From contig JADKDR010000016.1 in assembly GCA_016714535.1 (NCBI GenBank), positions 1 through 64,000 of the forward strand: 64,000 nt of DNA. Reading direction: 5' to 3'. This DNA is from Bacteroidota bacterium. GTDB lineage: Bacteria > Bacteroidota > Bacteroidia > AKYH767-A > OLB10. Of this stretch, positions 1 through 10,500 are shown in pieces (position 1 is the stretch's first letter; the number at the start of each line of letters is the position of its first letter). The position numbers and the translations under genes were made by a program. The notes beneath the pieces are model-generated. The model saw only the letters and a program-made list of their open reading frames with translations. It was not told the origin of the DNA and made no database searches.

Positions 1-1
1 A

Positions 2-1873
2 GATAGCTTACAAGCGATTATTCTTTCGAAAGCTACTGACACGTTAAGGGCAAAGGCATGTATAGACCTTGCCTGGCAGATGATGCAACAGAACCCCGAC
101 TCGGTGCAGCGCCTGGGTAGGTTATGTTTGTCCATATTAAACAATAAGCCAAACGACTTTTTGTATGCCAAGGCATACAATATGATCGCCATTGCACAAT
201 CTATGCAGGGCAACCTGGACGAAGCACTAAAGAACTACGATACCTGTTACCTAATTAGGGAGCGCATGAAAGATACGGCAGGTATAGCAGCGGTGCTTAA
301 TAACATGGGCAATGTTTACCGATACAAGGGATGGTATGACTTGTCACTTGACTATTTTTTAAAATCTATCAAAATTGAAGAATCGCAGGGAAATCTGCGA
401 AACATAAGCGAAGGTTACGCCAATTTGGGAACAGTTTACGGAGAAATTGAACAACTCGATAAGGCGCTTTTCTATTTCAACAAAGCCTTCCGCATGGAAG
501 AGGAAAGTGGCGGGGGCAATTCAACAGCGGGACTGGCGGCCAATATGGCGAGCATTTATGCTTCATTAGGTAAAAATGATAGTGCTATATACTATGGTAG
601 TTTTTCTCTACAACAGGCGCAAAAGCAGGGAGACAAATATAATCAAAGCGTAGCCTATGCGGCCTTGGGTTTTGCTAATAGCAATTTAAAAAAGTATAGC
701 GAGGCAGCAGGCTTTCATGAAACTGCTTTGGCTATAGCCAAAGAGATTGGGGATGTTAACGGGCAAGCTCAATCATCCATGTCGCTTGGTGATATCTATA
801 AAAATTCCGGTCAATACGATAAGGCCATTGCAAACTGCACCGAGTCTATTTTATTGGCTAAGCAGGTAGAGTCACCACTTATTTTGAAAAAGTGCTATGC
901 TATACTTTCGGAGGTTTATCAACAGCAAGGAAATTTTCAGAAAGCACTAGTGTATAATGAGCTGTTTTTAGCCATGAATGATTCCATTATGAGCGAATCG
1001 AAACAACATGCAATGGAAGAAATGCAGGTGAAATTTGACACTGAAAAAAAGGAAACTGAAAATCGATTATTACAACAACAAAACAATATTAATAGCCTCA
1101 CTATAAGTAAACAGCGAAATCAGATTATAGTACTTATTGCAGGTATTGCTTTGTTGGCTTTGTTAGGGTATTTGTTTTTTCAATATCGCAAAAACAAGCA
1201 ACAACAACTTCATAACCGCCACATAATGGAACAACAGGAATTGCGAACACGAGCAATAATTGATGCTGAAGAGAAAGAACGGCAACGAATTGGCCGCGAG
1301 CTACATGATGGTGTAGGTCAAATGCTTGCAGCAGCCAAAATGAATCTGGCAAGTGTAGCCGAAACAAATGCATCCATTGCCACAGAATTAAAAAGTAAGT
1401 TACACAATGCCATTGACATGGTTGATGATTCGGCAAAGGAAATTCGTAATATTTCGCATAACATGTTGCCTAATATGCTTATCAAATCAGGCCTTGCAAA
1501 TGCTGTGCGTGAGTTAGTAGATAAGATTGCATCTTCGGGCAAACTTAAGGTAGAGCTAGAGATTGTAGGTCTTGAACAGAGGCTCGATGATAACACCGAG
1601 TCTTTCTTGTTTAGGATTTTACAAGAATTGGTTGCAAACACAATCAAGCATTCAATGGCAGATAAGATTAATATGCAGCTAATCAGACATGTTGATGAAC
1701 TTGTTTTTATGATGGAGGATAATGGCAAAGGATTTAATTATCAAGAAGCATTAAAAAAAAATGGAATTGGCTTAAGCAATATATTGTCCAGAGTAAATTA
1801 CTTGCATGGCAAGATAGATTTTGATGCTGCGCTGGGTAGGGGCACTACGGTTACCATTACCATTCCACTATAA
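2..1873 (+). CDS. TPR-containing sensor histidine kinase (5' partial)
   Basis: The frame is open from base 2, so the true start lies before the window; the Met at 80 is internal. The first ~310 residues are tetratricopeptide repeats with conserved A/G/Y spacing, followed by a coiled stretch and one membrane segment (IIVLIAGIALLALLGYLF, about residue 355 counted from 80). Next comes a HisKA_3 dimerisation domain with the phosphoacceptor His in GRELHDGVGQ (about residue 409), then a HATPase_c domain with an N-box (ELVANTIKHS), DNGKGF and GIGLSNI motifs. This is the NarX/LiaS-like class, which normally phosphorylates a LuxR-type response regulator; no regulator lies downstream. The signal sensed is unknown. 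Confidence 0.9.
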   Translation, partial: DSLQAIILSKATDTLRAKACIDLAWQMMQQNPDSVQRLGRLCLSILNNKPNDFLYAKAYNMIAIAQSMQGNLDEALKNYDTCYLIRERMKDTAGIAAVLNNMGNVYRYKGWYDLSLDYFLKSIKIEESQGNLRNISEGYANLGTVYGEIEQLDKALFYFNKAFRMEEESGGGNSTAGLAANMASIYASLGKNDSAIYYGSFSLQQAQKQGDKYNQSVAYAALGFANSNLKKYSEAAGFHETALAIAKEIGDVNGQAQSSMSLGDIYKNSGQYDKAIANCTESILLAKQVESPLILKKCYAILSEVYQQQGNFQKALVYNELFLAMNDSIMSESKQHAMEEMQVKFDTEKKETENRLLQQQNNINSLTISKQRNQIIVLIAGIALLALLGYLFFQYRKNKQQQLHNRHIMEQQELRTRAIIDAEEKERQRIGRELHDGVGQMLAAAKMNLASVAETNASIATELKSKLHNAIDMVDDSAKEIRNISHNMLPNMLIKSGLANAVRELVDKIASSGKLKVELEIVGLEQRLDDNTESFLFRILQELVANTIKHSMADKINMQLIRHVDELVFMMEDNGKGFNYQEALKKNGIGLSNILSRVNYLHGKIDFDAALGRGTTVTITIPL

Positions 1874-2347
1874 ATTGAGTTTGCTGTTTATCAGTTTCTG
1901 CATTTGTATTAATCTATCGGCTGGGGCTCTATTGATTGCATAAAAAATAGTAAAGCCACGCAGGAGTTATAAGATAATTGAATCTATCAACATTAGTGTT
2001 TAACTCTTAAAGATCGACACTGTTATTCTCGTAATCGTGTTACAATTAAATCTCAATTTAATAAGCGATTAAAACTCAAAGTTAGTTGAAGTTCAAAAGT
2101 ACCTCGCGCTTAATTTGGGATTGTTGCTCTTTGTTATTCGGCTAAAATACTTACTCGTTTAGTTGTATTGAGTGCCCTTATGCTGGTCCTAATGCATGAG
2201 TGTTTGGCGCTTTGGCCATTTTTCTGTGCACTTATTTTTTTGCAAAGCCAACAAATAGATTTATGTCAGAATGAATATTAGTCACCAAGCCCGGGCTAAA
2301 ATATATCTTTTAATCAAAGCATGATGTAAAAACGATAGCTATAGAGT
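1874..2347. other. Intergenic region, no gene seen
   Basis: This AT-rich gap separates the kinase from the giant secreted protein gene. I see no convincing ORF, RNA or strong hairpin. Confidence 0.6.
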
Positions 2348-2377
2348 TTTGTTATCTTAAAGATATTTATATGTTTG
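2348..2377 (+). promoter_or_regulatory. Bacteroidota-type promoter of the giant adhesin gene
   Basis: TTTG (2348-2351), an 18-base spacer, then TATGTTTG (2370-2377) match the Bacteroidota -33/-7 consensus TTTG-N17-21-TAnnTTTG. The first plausible start codon is about 105 bases downstream. Confidence 0.6.
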
Positions 2378-2482
2378 CGTCACCTTATATTGAAACTCCT
2401 TTTTTTCTTGTAATGCTTGAAATTTTTTGTAGACACGTTAAGGTTAATACTAAGTAATTCAATTTTTAAACATATCATCAAA

Positions 2483-5400
2483 ATGAACTTTAGAAAAGTC
2501 CTTTATCCAATTGTAATGGTTATGGTTGCTGCTTTATGTAGTACAAGCTATTTTTTTATGAATGAGAATAATAGGTTGACACAGGCTACTGAGAAGAAGC
2601 CGTATAAGCCGTTATTGCCTAAAGAAACGGCTGCAACTACTTCAGACAATGCTGTTGAACCAGTGTCAGTATTGAAACAGTTCCAAATTCCGGTAGCAGT
2701 AGTTGAAACAAAAGAAGAAGCTAATTGTTTGGAGCGATCTTTACAAAAGGGTAATCAGGATAAACTAGCGTCTTCTAAGCATGCAGATAATGAAGAGGCA
2801 AAGCAAACTGCTAAAGATGGTAAGGAAGAGTGTGATAAGACCTTGGCGAATGCTAGCTCTACTCAAGAAGGGAACGGACTCAACTTATTGGATGATGATT
2901 TAGTATCTGGTAATTACCCCTATGATATGAGCCAGATGAAAGATAATGACCATGCTGAAGAAGAGGAAGAAGAGAAAAAGGAAAAAGATGGGCCTGCAGA
3001 AATTCTTGCACGTGATATCCTGATGATGAAGGATCCTAAACTTGGATACGTTCCTACGGATAGATTGCTAGCTGCTAAAGATTATAAGGATCAGTTAATG
3101 GCACTTTCACTAGGGCCTCTTAGTGGAGTAAGTTGGAAAGAACAAGGTCCAATCAATCAGGGAGGCCGAAGCCGGGCAATAATGGTTGACCCTAATGATG
3201 GCACAGGCAATACCGTATGGGCTGGCAGTGTTGGTGGCGGATTATGGAAAACTACCAACATCAATTCAGCTACGCCCAATTGGACGCCTGTTAATGATTT
3301 GGCAAGTAACCTTGCAGTAACTTCTATAGCGTACGACCCTTCCAACACACAAATAATGTATTTCGCAACTGGAGAAGGCTATAACAATGGTGATGCCATA
3401 CGCGGACTCGGTGTTTGGAAAAGTACCAATGGAGGAACTACATGGGCACAATTAGCTTCTACTAACAATGCTAGTTTCCACTACTGCCAGAAAGTTGAAG
3501 TTAACAGCACAGGTATTGTGTTTGTGGCAACTAAATCGGGAGGGTTACAACGCTCGGCTGATGGCGGCACAACATGGGCAAAAGTATTGGGCACAGGATT
3601 AGGAATAACAGGTGCTGCAAATAATTTTTGCTATGATGTAGACATTGCAGCTAATGGCGATGTATATGCAACGCTAAGTGGTTCGGTACATAAATCTACA
3701 AATGCCGGGGTAACTTTTGCTGCTGCACAAACCTTAGGTATAACAGCTGGTAGAATAGAATTAGCCTGTGCCCCCAGTGACGCAAGCTATGCATATGCAG
3801 TGGTTGAACTCGGCAATGTTGTGAATGGAATATTGCAAACAACTAATGGTGGCACTTCATGGACAGTGAGAACAGAACCTTTAGATGCTGATCCGGGTAT
3901 TCCGGCTACAGATTTTTCAAGAGGACAGGCATGGTATGATTTAACAATTGCAGTAGATCCAAATAATAGAGACAGACTTTTTGCAGGAGGTATCGATCTT
4001 TTTTTAAGCGCTGATGGCGCTGGCACATGGACCCAGATTACACATTGGTATGGTGGTTTTGGTTTTCAAAATGTGCATGCTGATCAACATAATATTGTTT
4101 TTCAAAATGGAAGTTCTTCAGTCACTTATTTTGTAAATGATGGTGGCGTTTATCGTTCTACCAATGCGAATACTGCCACACCTACCATTTCGGATAAAGG
4201 CACAAATTACAGAACAGCGCAATTTTATGCCTGTGCAATGCATCCTGCTTCCCAAACTTCTTATTATTTGGCAGGGGCGCAGGACAATGGAACACATCAG
4301 TTTAAATTGAGTGGTCTGCAATCAACTGTGGAGGTTACCGGTGGCGATGGTGCCTGGTGTCATATCGATCAAGACCAACCTCAGTTTCAATTTACACAAT
4401 ATGTATTTAATGATTATTATCGGTCAAGTGATAGTGGAAATACATGGACGAATGTGACTTTTGGTGGTACAGGGCAGTTTATTAACCCTTCTGATTATGA
4501 TGATGTAAATAATAGAATCTATGCTGCCAATAACTCCAACCAATACCTTCGCTGGGATGATCCTCAAACAGGTGCAACGTTTGCCGCGATTAGCGCTACT
4601 GCGTTAAATGGACAGGTGTCTGCCGTAAAGGTTTCGCCAAACACAGCAAACCGCGTATTCTTTGGCTCAGTAAGTGGAAGGGTTGTGCAAGTTGATAACG
4701 CACATACAGCTACACCAACAATCACAAATATCAGTGCCGGTTTACCAACTTCATATGTTTCTTGCGTAGAAGTTGAAACAGGAAATGATAACCACTTGCT
4801 TGCCACATTTAGCAATTACGGAGTTAATAGTGTTTGGGAAAGTACAAATGGAGGAACAAGCTGGACATCGGTAGAAGGTAACTTGCCTGATATGCCAATC
4901 CGCTGGGCTTTGTTTAATCCGAATAATAACGATCAGGTTATTATTGCTACTGAACTTGGAGTATGGAGTACCGATAACCTAAATGGAGGAACAACCAATT
5001 GGGGAGCCAGTAATTCAGGGCTTGCAAACGTAAGGGTAGACATGTTACAACTTCGTCAGAGTGATAAGTATGTGATAGCTGCCACACATGGCCGTGGTTT
5101 ATACGCATCAGATTTGTTTACTACACCAACTGCAATTTTTAGTTCTGATATTCAGCTTTCTTATATCAACAGCAGCATTCAATTTACAAGCGAAAGCTAT
5201 CAGTCCACTTCATGGTCATGGAATTTTGGCGATGGTTCACCACTTTCTACTGCAGAGAATCCTAGTCACACTTATACAACAGCCGGTAAATTCAATGTAA
5301 CGCTAACCATAAACGCTGGGGCTTCAACTTTAACCAAAACACAGTATATTCAGATTCTACCAAACCGTGGCACTCCTTATGTGGTCGCGAGTGATGGTGG

Positions 5401-6238
5401 TACCTTCGAAACAAATCCTGATGATTTCGGCTCACAAGCCATACGTGGTGGCATAAACAAATGGGAGCGTGGTGTACCAACCAATTTCTTGACGACTGTT
5501 AATTCACCCCAAAATGTATGGAAAACGGACCTCGATGCAGACCTTACTGCAGGGGATTATGCCTGTGTGTTACAAACCCCATCATACAATTTTACTTCAA
5601 GCGCAAGTGCTTACACCTTGCGTTTTAGAAGAAGTATGGAAATAACTTTCTGTAATGCCCCTTTTGCGGTGCAGTTGCAATACTCAACTGATAAAGGACT
5701 TACCTGGACAAGGTTAGGTGTAAATGCCGACCCTGCTTCTACCAACTGGTATAACCGTGGGCCTGCAGCAGGATGTCCGGTTGATGTAGCTGTTTTTTCT
5801 GACCAATATGGTTGGACACTAACAGCTAATAATACATTGTGTACTTATAATATAACAACAGGCGCACCAGCATTGGTAGGACAACCTGATGTTACTTTCC
5901 GTTTTGTATTATCTGTAATACCTGGTTACCCTGGTAATGGTTATGCTGTGGATGGTTTTATGATAGATGATTTTGAAATTTTAGGACCTGTAAATGCCCC
6001 TGTTTCAAATACAAGCATAACTACTACAGGCACATTAAATCCTTTTACTTCTTGCCAGGGAGCAGTTTCTGCTGAGCAATCATTTACTGTTGCAGGTACA
6101 GGACTTACCGCAAACCTTGTGGTAACTGCACCCGCAGACTTCGAGGTTTCGTTAACATCAGGTAGTGGATTTGCAGGATCAGTTTCGTTAACCCCTTCTT
6201 CAGGTTCCGTGCCAACCACCACCATTTTGTGCGGTTGA
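2483..6238 (+). CDS. Giant T9SS-exported propeller/PKD/SprB protein, N-terminal part (frameshifted)
   Basis: The start at 2483 is preferred over 2417 because it places a hydrophobic segment (VLYPIVMVMVAALC) near the N-terminus. An acidic, low-complexity stretch of ~190 residues follows, then sortilin/BNR-like propeller repeats (VWAGSVGGGLWKT, GVWKSTNGGTTW and similar), a PKD domain (SWNFGDGSPLSTAENPSHTY), a jellyroll-like region and an Ig-like module. The frame stops at 6238 inside the motif expected to read TTIYVRLSA: ATTTTGTGCGG is one base short of ATT TAT GTG CGG. The protein continues in the next frame at 6229. The complete product would be a surface or secreted adhesin; ligand unknown. 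Confidence 0.8.
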   Translation: MNFRKVLYPIVMVMVAALCSTSYFFMNENNRLTQATEKKPYKPLLPKETAATTSDNAVEPVSVLKQFQIPVAVVETKEEANCLERSLQKGNQDKLASSKHADNEEAKQTAKDGKEECDKTLANASSTQEGNGLNLLDDDLVSGNYPYDMSQMKDNDHAEEEEEEKKEKDGPAEILARDILMMKDPKLGYVPTDRLLAAKDYKDQLMALSLGPLSGVSWKEQGPINQGGRSRAIMVDPNDGTGNTVWAGSVGGGLWKTTNINSATPNWTPVNDLASNLAVTSIAYDPSNTQIMYFATGEGYNNGDAIRGLGVWKSTNGGTTWAQLASTNNASFHYCQKVEVNSTGIVFVATKSGGLQRSADGGTTWAKVLGTGLGITGAANNFCYDVDIAANGDVYATLSGSVHKSTNAGVTFAAAQTLGITAGRIELACAPSDASYAYAVVELGNVVNGILQTTNGGTSWTVRTEPLDADPGIPATDFSRGQAWYDLTIAVDPNNRDRLFAGGIDLFLSADGAGTWTQITHWYGGFGFQNVHADQHNIVFQNGSSSVTYFVNDGGVYRSTNANTATPTISDKGTNYRTAQFYACAMHPASQTSYYLAGAQDNGTHQFKLSGLQSTVEVTGGDGAWCHIDQDQPQFQFTQYVFNDYYRSSDSGNTWTNVTFGGTGQFINPSDYDDVNNRIYAANNSNQYLRWDDPQTGATFAAISATALNGQVSAVKVSPNTANRVFFGSVSGRVVQVDNAHTATPTITNISAGLPTSYVSCVEVETGNDNHLLATFSNYGVNSVWESTNGGTSWTSVEGNLPDMPIRWALFNPNNNDQVIIATELGVWSTDNLNGGTTNWGASNSGLANVRVDMLQLRQSDKYVIAATHGRGLYASDLFTTPTAIFSSDIQLSYINSSIQFTSESYQSTSWSWNFGDGSPLSTAENPSHTYTTAGKFNVTLTINAGASTLTKTQYIQILPNRGTPYVVASDGGTFETNPDDFGSQAIRGGINKWERGVPTNFLTTVNSPQNVWKTDLDADLTAGDYACVLQTPSYNFTSSASAYTLRFRRSMEITFCNAPFAVQLQYSTDKGLTWTRLGVNADPASTNWYNRGPAAGCPVDVAVFSDQYGWTLTANNTLCTYNITTGAPALVGQPDVTFRFVLSVIPGYPGNGYAVDGFMIDDFEILGPVNAPVSNTSITTTGTLNPFTSCQGAVSAEQSFTVAGTGLTANLVVTAPADFEVSLTSGSGFAGSVSLTPSSGSVPTTTILCG

Positions 6239-9200
6239 GTGCTTTGGCTTCTGGAACTCCTGCTGGTAACGTTGCTTGCACCTCTATAGGAGCCACAACG
6301 CAAAATGTGGCTGCGAGCGGAACAGTGAATACTGCCTCGGTCATCTGCAATCCTATTAGCAATACGAATTGTGTTGGGCCTAATGGAAGTATTACCACAT
6401 CAACTTCTGGCGGGGCAACCTACTTATGGAGTAATGGCGCAACTACTTCGTCTATAACCGGACTAACTTCAGGTACGTTTACAGTTACTGTTACAAATAC
6501 CTTAACAGGATGTACTGCAACTTGTAGTTCAACAATTGCAAATAATGCTATCAATCCAACTGTAATATGTACACCAACAAGTAATACAAATTGTGTTGGA
6601 CCTAATGGAAGTATTACCACTTCAGGTTCTGGAGGGGTAACCTACTTATGGAGTAATGGAGCAACTACTTCGTCTATAGCTGGATTAGCAACTGGTACTT
6701 TTACCGTTACCGTTACAAATACCTTAACAGGATGTACGGCAACTTGCAGTTCAAGTATAGTAAATAATGCAAGTAATCCAACTGTAACATGCACACCAAC
6801 AAACAATACGAATTGCGTTGGGCCTAATGGAAGCATTACCACTTCAGGTTCTGGTGGGGTAACCTACTTATGGAGTAATGGAGCAACTACTTCGTCTATA
6901 GCTGGATTAGCGTCAGGTACGTTTACAGTTACGGTTACAAATACATTAACAGGATGTACTGCAACTTGCAGTTCAACTATTGTAAATAATGCAAGTAATC
7001 CAACTGTAACATGCACACCTACAAATAACACCAATTGTGTTGCGCCTAATGGAAATATTACCACTTCGGGTTCTGGTGGGGTAACCTACTTATGGAGTAA
7101 TGGAGCAACTACTTCGTCTATAGCTGGATTAGCGTCAGGTACGTTTACAGTTACGGTTACAAATACATTAACAGGATGTACTGCAACTTGCAGTTCAACT
7201 ATTGTAAATAATGCAAGTAATCCAACTGTAACATGCACACCTACAAATAACACCAATTGTGTTGCGCCTAATGGAAATATTACCACTTCGGGTTCTGGTG
7301 GGGTAACCTACTTATGGAGTAATGGAGCAACTACTTCGTCTATAGCTGGATTAGCGTCAGGTACGTTTACAGTTACGGTTACAAATACATTAACAGGATG
7401 CACAGCCACATGCTCAGCAACGGTAAGTAATATTTCAGCCAACCCGACTGTAACTTGCAGTGCTACAGATAATACAAATTGTACCACACCTAATGGAACA
7501 GTAAGTGCAACCGCTAGCGGTGTTACGTATGTTTGGAGCAATGGATCAACCAATGCAAACCAGATCGGATTAGCTGCCGGAACCTATACAGTAACGGTAA
7601 CCGACCAGTCAACCGGATGTACTGCAACATGTTCTGCAACTGTAAATAATAATACAAGCAGCCCAACTGTAACTTGTGGTGCAACAGATAATACAAGTTG
7701 CACCATACCGAATGGTACAGTAACTGCTACCGCCACGGGAGTTTCATTTATGTGGGACAGTGGCAATACCAATTCAAGCCAAAGCGGATTAGCAGCCGGA
7801 ACATATACCGTAACAGTAACTGATCTGTCAACAGGTTGTACAGCCACATGCTCCGCAATGGTAAATAACAATACAAGCAATCCGACAGTAACTTGTGCTG
7901 CTACTGACAATACACTATGTATCGGAGCTAATGGAACTGTAAGTGCAACCGCTAGCGGTGTTACGTATGTTTGGAGCAATGGATCAACCAATGCAAACCA
8001 GAGCGGATTAGCTGCCGGAACCTATACGGTAACGGTATTCGACCAGTCAACCGGATGTACTGCAACTTGCTCTGCAACGGTAAATAATAATACAAGCAGC
8101 CCAACTGTAACTTGTGGTGCAACAGATAATACAAGTTGCACCATACCGAATGGTACAGTAACTGCTACCGCCACGGGAGTGTCATTTATGTGGGACAGTG
8201 GCAATACCAATTCAAGCCAAAGCGGATTAGCAGCCGGAACATATACCGTAACAGTAACTGATCTGTCAACAGGTTGTACAGCCACATGCTCCGCAACGGT
8301 AAATAACAATACAAGCAATCCGACAGTAACTTGTGCTGCTACTGACAATACACTATGTATCGGAGCTAATGGAACTGTAAGTGCAACCGCTAGCGGTGTT
8401 ACGTATGTTTGGAGCAATGGATCAACCAATGCAAACCAGATCGGATTAGCAGCCGGAACCTATACGGTAACGGTATTCGACCAGTCAACAGGATGTACAG
8501 CAACTTGTTCTGCAACAGTAAATGGCATTACAAGCAACCCAACTGTAACTTGTAGCGCTACAGATAATACAAGTTGCACCATACCGAATGGTACAGTAAC
8601 CGCTACCGCCACGGGAGTTTCATTTATGTGGGACAATGGAAATACAAATTCAAACCAAAGCGGATTAATAGGCGGAACATATACCGTAACGGTAACTGAT
8701 CTTACAACAGGATGTACAGCAACTTGTTCTGCAACAATAAATGGCATTACAAGCAACCCAACGGTAACTTGTGCAGCTACTGACAATACACTATGTGTTG
8801 GATCTAATGGAACTGTAAGTGCAACATCTAGTGGCGTAACTTATTTATGGAGTAATGGATCTACAGATGCTACCCAAAGCGGATTAGCAGCCGGAACATA
8901 TACTGTAACAGTAACCGACCAGTCAACAGGATGCACAGCTACTTGTTCGGCAACGGTGCTTGATAACATTACTAATCCAACGGTAACTTGTGCAGCCACT
9001 GACAATACGCTATGTGTTGGATCTAATGGAACTGTAAGTGCAACATCTAGTGGCGTAACTTATTTATGGAGTAATGGATCTACAGATGCTACCCAAAGCG
9101 GATTAGTAGCCGGAACATATACCGTAACAGTAACTGATCTGTCAACAGGTTGTACAGCCACATGCTCCGCAACGGGCTTAATAACATTACAATCCGACGG

Positions 9201-9255
9201 TAACTTGTGCTGCTACCGACAATACACTATGTGTTCGGAGCTAATGGAACTGTAA
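6229..9255 (+). CDS. Giant adhesin, central SprB-repeat segment (continuation by frameshift)
   Basis: This continues the preceding gene and has no start of its own. After the end of the Ig-like module (LSALASGTPAGNVAC) come 13 SprB-type repeats of ~73 residues, each with TNC/TLC..NG, a Y-L/V/M-WSNG core, a GTYTVTV strand and a GCTATCS end. SprB repeats are known from Flavobacterium gliding adhesins that move along the cell surface after T9SS export. The first five repeats have an exact 222-bp period; later ones alternate as a ~438-bp double unit. The frame is lost near 9170 through single-base deletions. Confidence 0.75.
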   Translation: MRLSALASGTPAGNVACTSIGATTQNVAASGTVNTASVICNPISNTNCVGPNGSITTSTSGGATYLWSNGATTSSITGLTSGTFTVTVTNTLTGCTATCSSTIANNAINPTVICTPTSNTNCVGPNGSITTSGSGGVTYLWSNGATTSSIAGLATGTFTVTVTNTLTGCTATCSSSIVNNASNPTVTCTPTNNTNCVGPNGSITTSGSGGVTYLWSNGATTSSIAGLASGTFTVTVTNTLTGCTATCSSTIVNNASNPTVTCTPTNNTNCVAPNGNITTSGSGGVTYLWSNGATTSSIAGLASGTFTVTVTNTLTGCTATCSSTIVNNASNPTVTCTPTNNTNCVAPNGNITTSGSGGVTYLWSNGATTSSIAGLASGTFTVTVTNTLTGCTATCSATVSNISANPTVTCSATDNTNCTTPNGTVSATASGVTYVWSNGSTNANQIGLAAGTYTVTVTDQSTGCTATCSATVNNNTSSPTVTCGATDNTSCTIPNGTVTATATGVSFMWDSGNTNSSQSGLAAGTYTVTVTDLSTGCTATCSAMVNNNTSNPTVTCAATDNTLCIGANGTVSATASGVTYVWSNGSTNANQSGLAAGTYTVTVFDQSTGCTATCSATVNNNTSSPTVTCGATDNTSCTIPNGTVTATATGVSFMWDSGNTNSSQSGLAAGTYTVTVTDLSTGCTATCSATVNNNTSNPTVTCAATDNTLCIGANGTVSATASGVTYVWSNGSTNANQIGLAAGTYTVTVFDQSTGCTATCSATVNGITSNPTVTCSATDNTSCTIPNGTVTATATGVSFMWDNGNTNSNQSGLIGGTYTVTVTDLTTGCTATCSATINGITSNPTVTCAATDNTLCVGSNGTVSATSSGVTYLWSNGSTDATQSGLAAGTYTVTVTDQSTGCTATCSATVLDNITNPTVTCAATDNTLCVGSNGTVSATSSGVTYLWSNGSTDATQSGLVAGTYTVTVTDLSTGCTATCSATGLITLQSDGNLCCYRQYTMCSELMEL

Positions 9256-10500
9256 GTGCAACCCTAGCGGTGTTACTTATGTTTGGAGCAATGGATCACC
9301 AATGCAACCCAAATCGGATTAGCAGCCGGAACCTATACGGTAACGGTATTCGACCAGTCAACAGGATGTACAGCAACTTGTTCGGCAACAGTAAATGGCA
9401 TTACCAATCCAACTGTAACTTGTAGCGCTACAGATAATACAAGTTGCACCATACCTAATGGAACAGTAAGTGCAACCGCCACGGGAGTTTCATTTATGGG
9501 GACAATGGAAATACAAATTCAAACCAAAGCGGATTAATAGGCGGAACATATACCGTAACGGTAACCGACCTACAACAGGATGTACAGCAACTTGTTCTGC
9601 AACAATAAATGGCATTACAAGCAACCCAACGGTAACTTGTGCAGCTACTGACAATACACTATGTGTTGGATCTAATGGAACTGTAAGTGCAACATCTAGT
9701 GGCGTAACTTATTTATGGAGTAATGGATCGACTGATGCTACCCAAAGCGGATTAGCAGCCGGAACATATAGCGTAACAGTAACCGACCAGTCAACCGGAT
9801 GCACAGCTACTTGTTCGGCAACGGTGCTTGATAACATTACTAATCCAACGGTAACTTGTGCAGCCACTGACAATACGCTATGTGTTGGATCTAATGGTAC
9901 TGTAAGTGCAACATCTAGTGGCGTAACTTATTTATGGAGTAATGGATCGACTGATGCTACCCAAAGCGGATTAGTAGCCGGAACATATACTGTAACAGTA
10001 ACCGACCAGTCAACAGGATGCACAGCTACTTGTTCGGCAACGGTGCTTGATAACATTACTAATCCAACGGTAACTTGTGCAGCCACTGACAATACGCTAT
10101 GTGTTGGATCTAATGGAACTGTAAGTGCAGCATATAGTGGCGTAACTTATTTATGGAGTAATGGATCTACAGATGCTACCCAAAGCGGATTAGTATCCGG
10201 AACATATACCGTAACGGTATTTGACCAGTCAACCGGATGTACGGCAACTTGCTCAGCAACGGTGTTAGATAATATAATAGTGCCATCCGTAGTTTGCTCT
10301 GCCATTAATAATACAGATTGCAGCCAACCAAATGGTAGTGTAAGCGCCACTGCCACTAATGTTTCATATATGTGGAATAATGGAAGTACAAATTCCTCGA
10401 TAAGTGGAATATTTGCAGGAACATATACGGTGACTGTAACAGATTTGACAACAGGCTGTACCGCCTCCTGTTCGGCAACAGTAATAAATAATGGAACCAA
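6340..10500 (+). repeat. Tandem SprB-repeat coding array, about 19 units of 210-222 bp
   Basis: Units are recognised by WSNG/MWDNG cores. Units 1-5 (6340-7430) repeat with a 222-bp period, and units 4 and 5 are almost base-identical. Units 6-11 alternate TYVWSNGSTNANQ with SFMWDSGNTNSSQ, and the 438-bp pair at 7584-8021 recurs nearly unchanged at 8022-8459. Near-identity means recent expansion and probable length variation between strains. Confidence 0.9.
9283..9537 (+). CDS. Giant adhesin, short repeat fragment between indels
   Basis: About one SprB repeat is readable here (GTYTVTVFDQSTGC, then GVSF). It is bounded by a missing base near 9290 (GGATCACC versus GGATCAACC in sister repeats) and another near 9497 (ATGGGGAC versus ATGTGGGAC). 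It is part of the giant gene, not an independent gene. Confidence 0.4.
   Translation: MEQWITNATQIGLAAGTYTVTVFDQSTGCTATCSATVNGITNPTVTCSATDNTSCTIPNGTVSATATGVSFMGTMEIQIQTKAD

Noticed and set aside
1134..1728. Minus-strand frames overlapping the sensor kinase gene
   Set aside because: They are antisense to a well-conserved histidine kinase and show no features of their own.
6225..6245. Programmed ribosomal frameshift joining the two parts of the giant adhesin
   Set aside because: No slippery heptamer or downstream pseudoknot-like hairpin is visible, and the expected TTIYVRLSA motif is restored by one simple base insertion.
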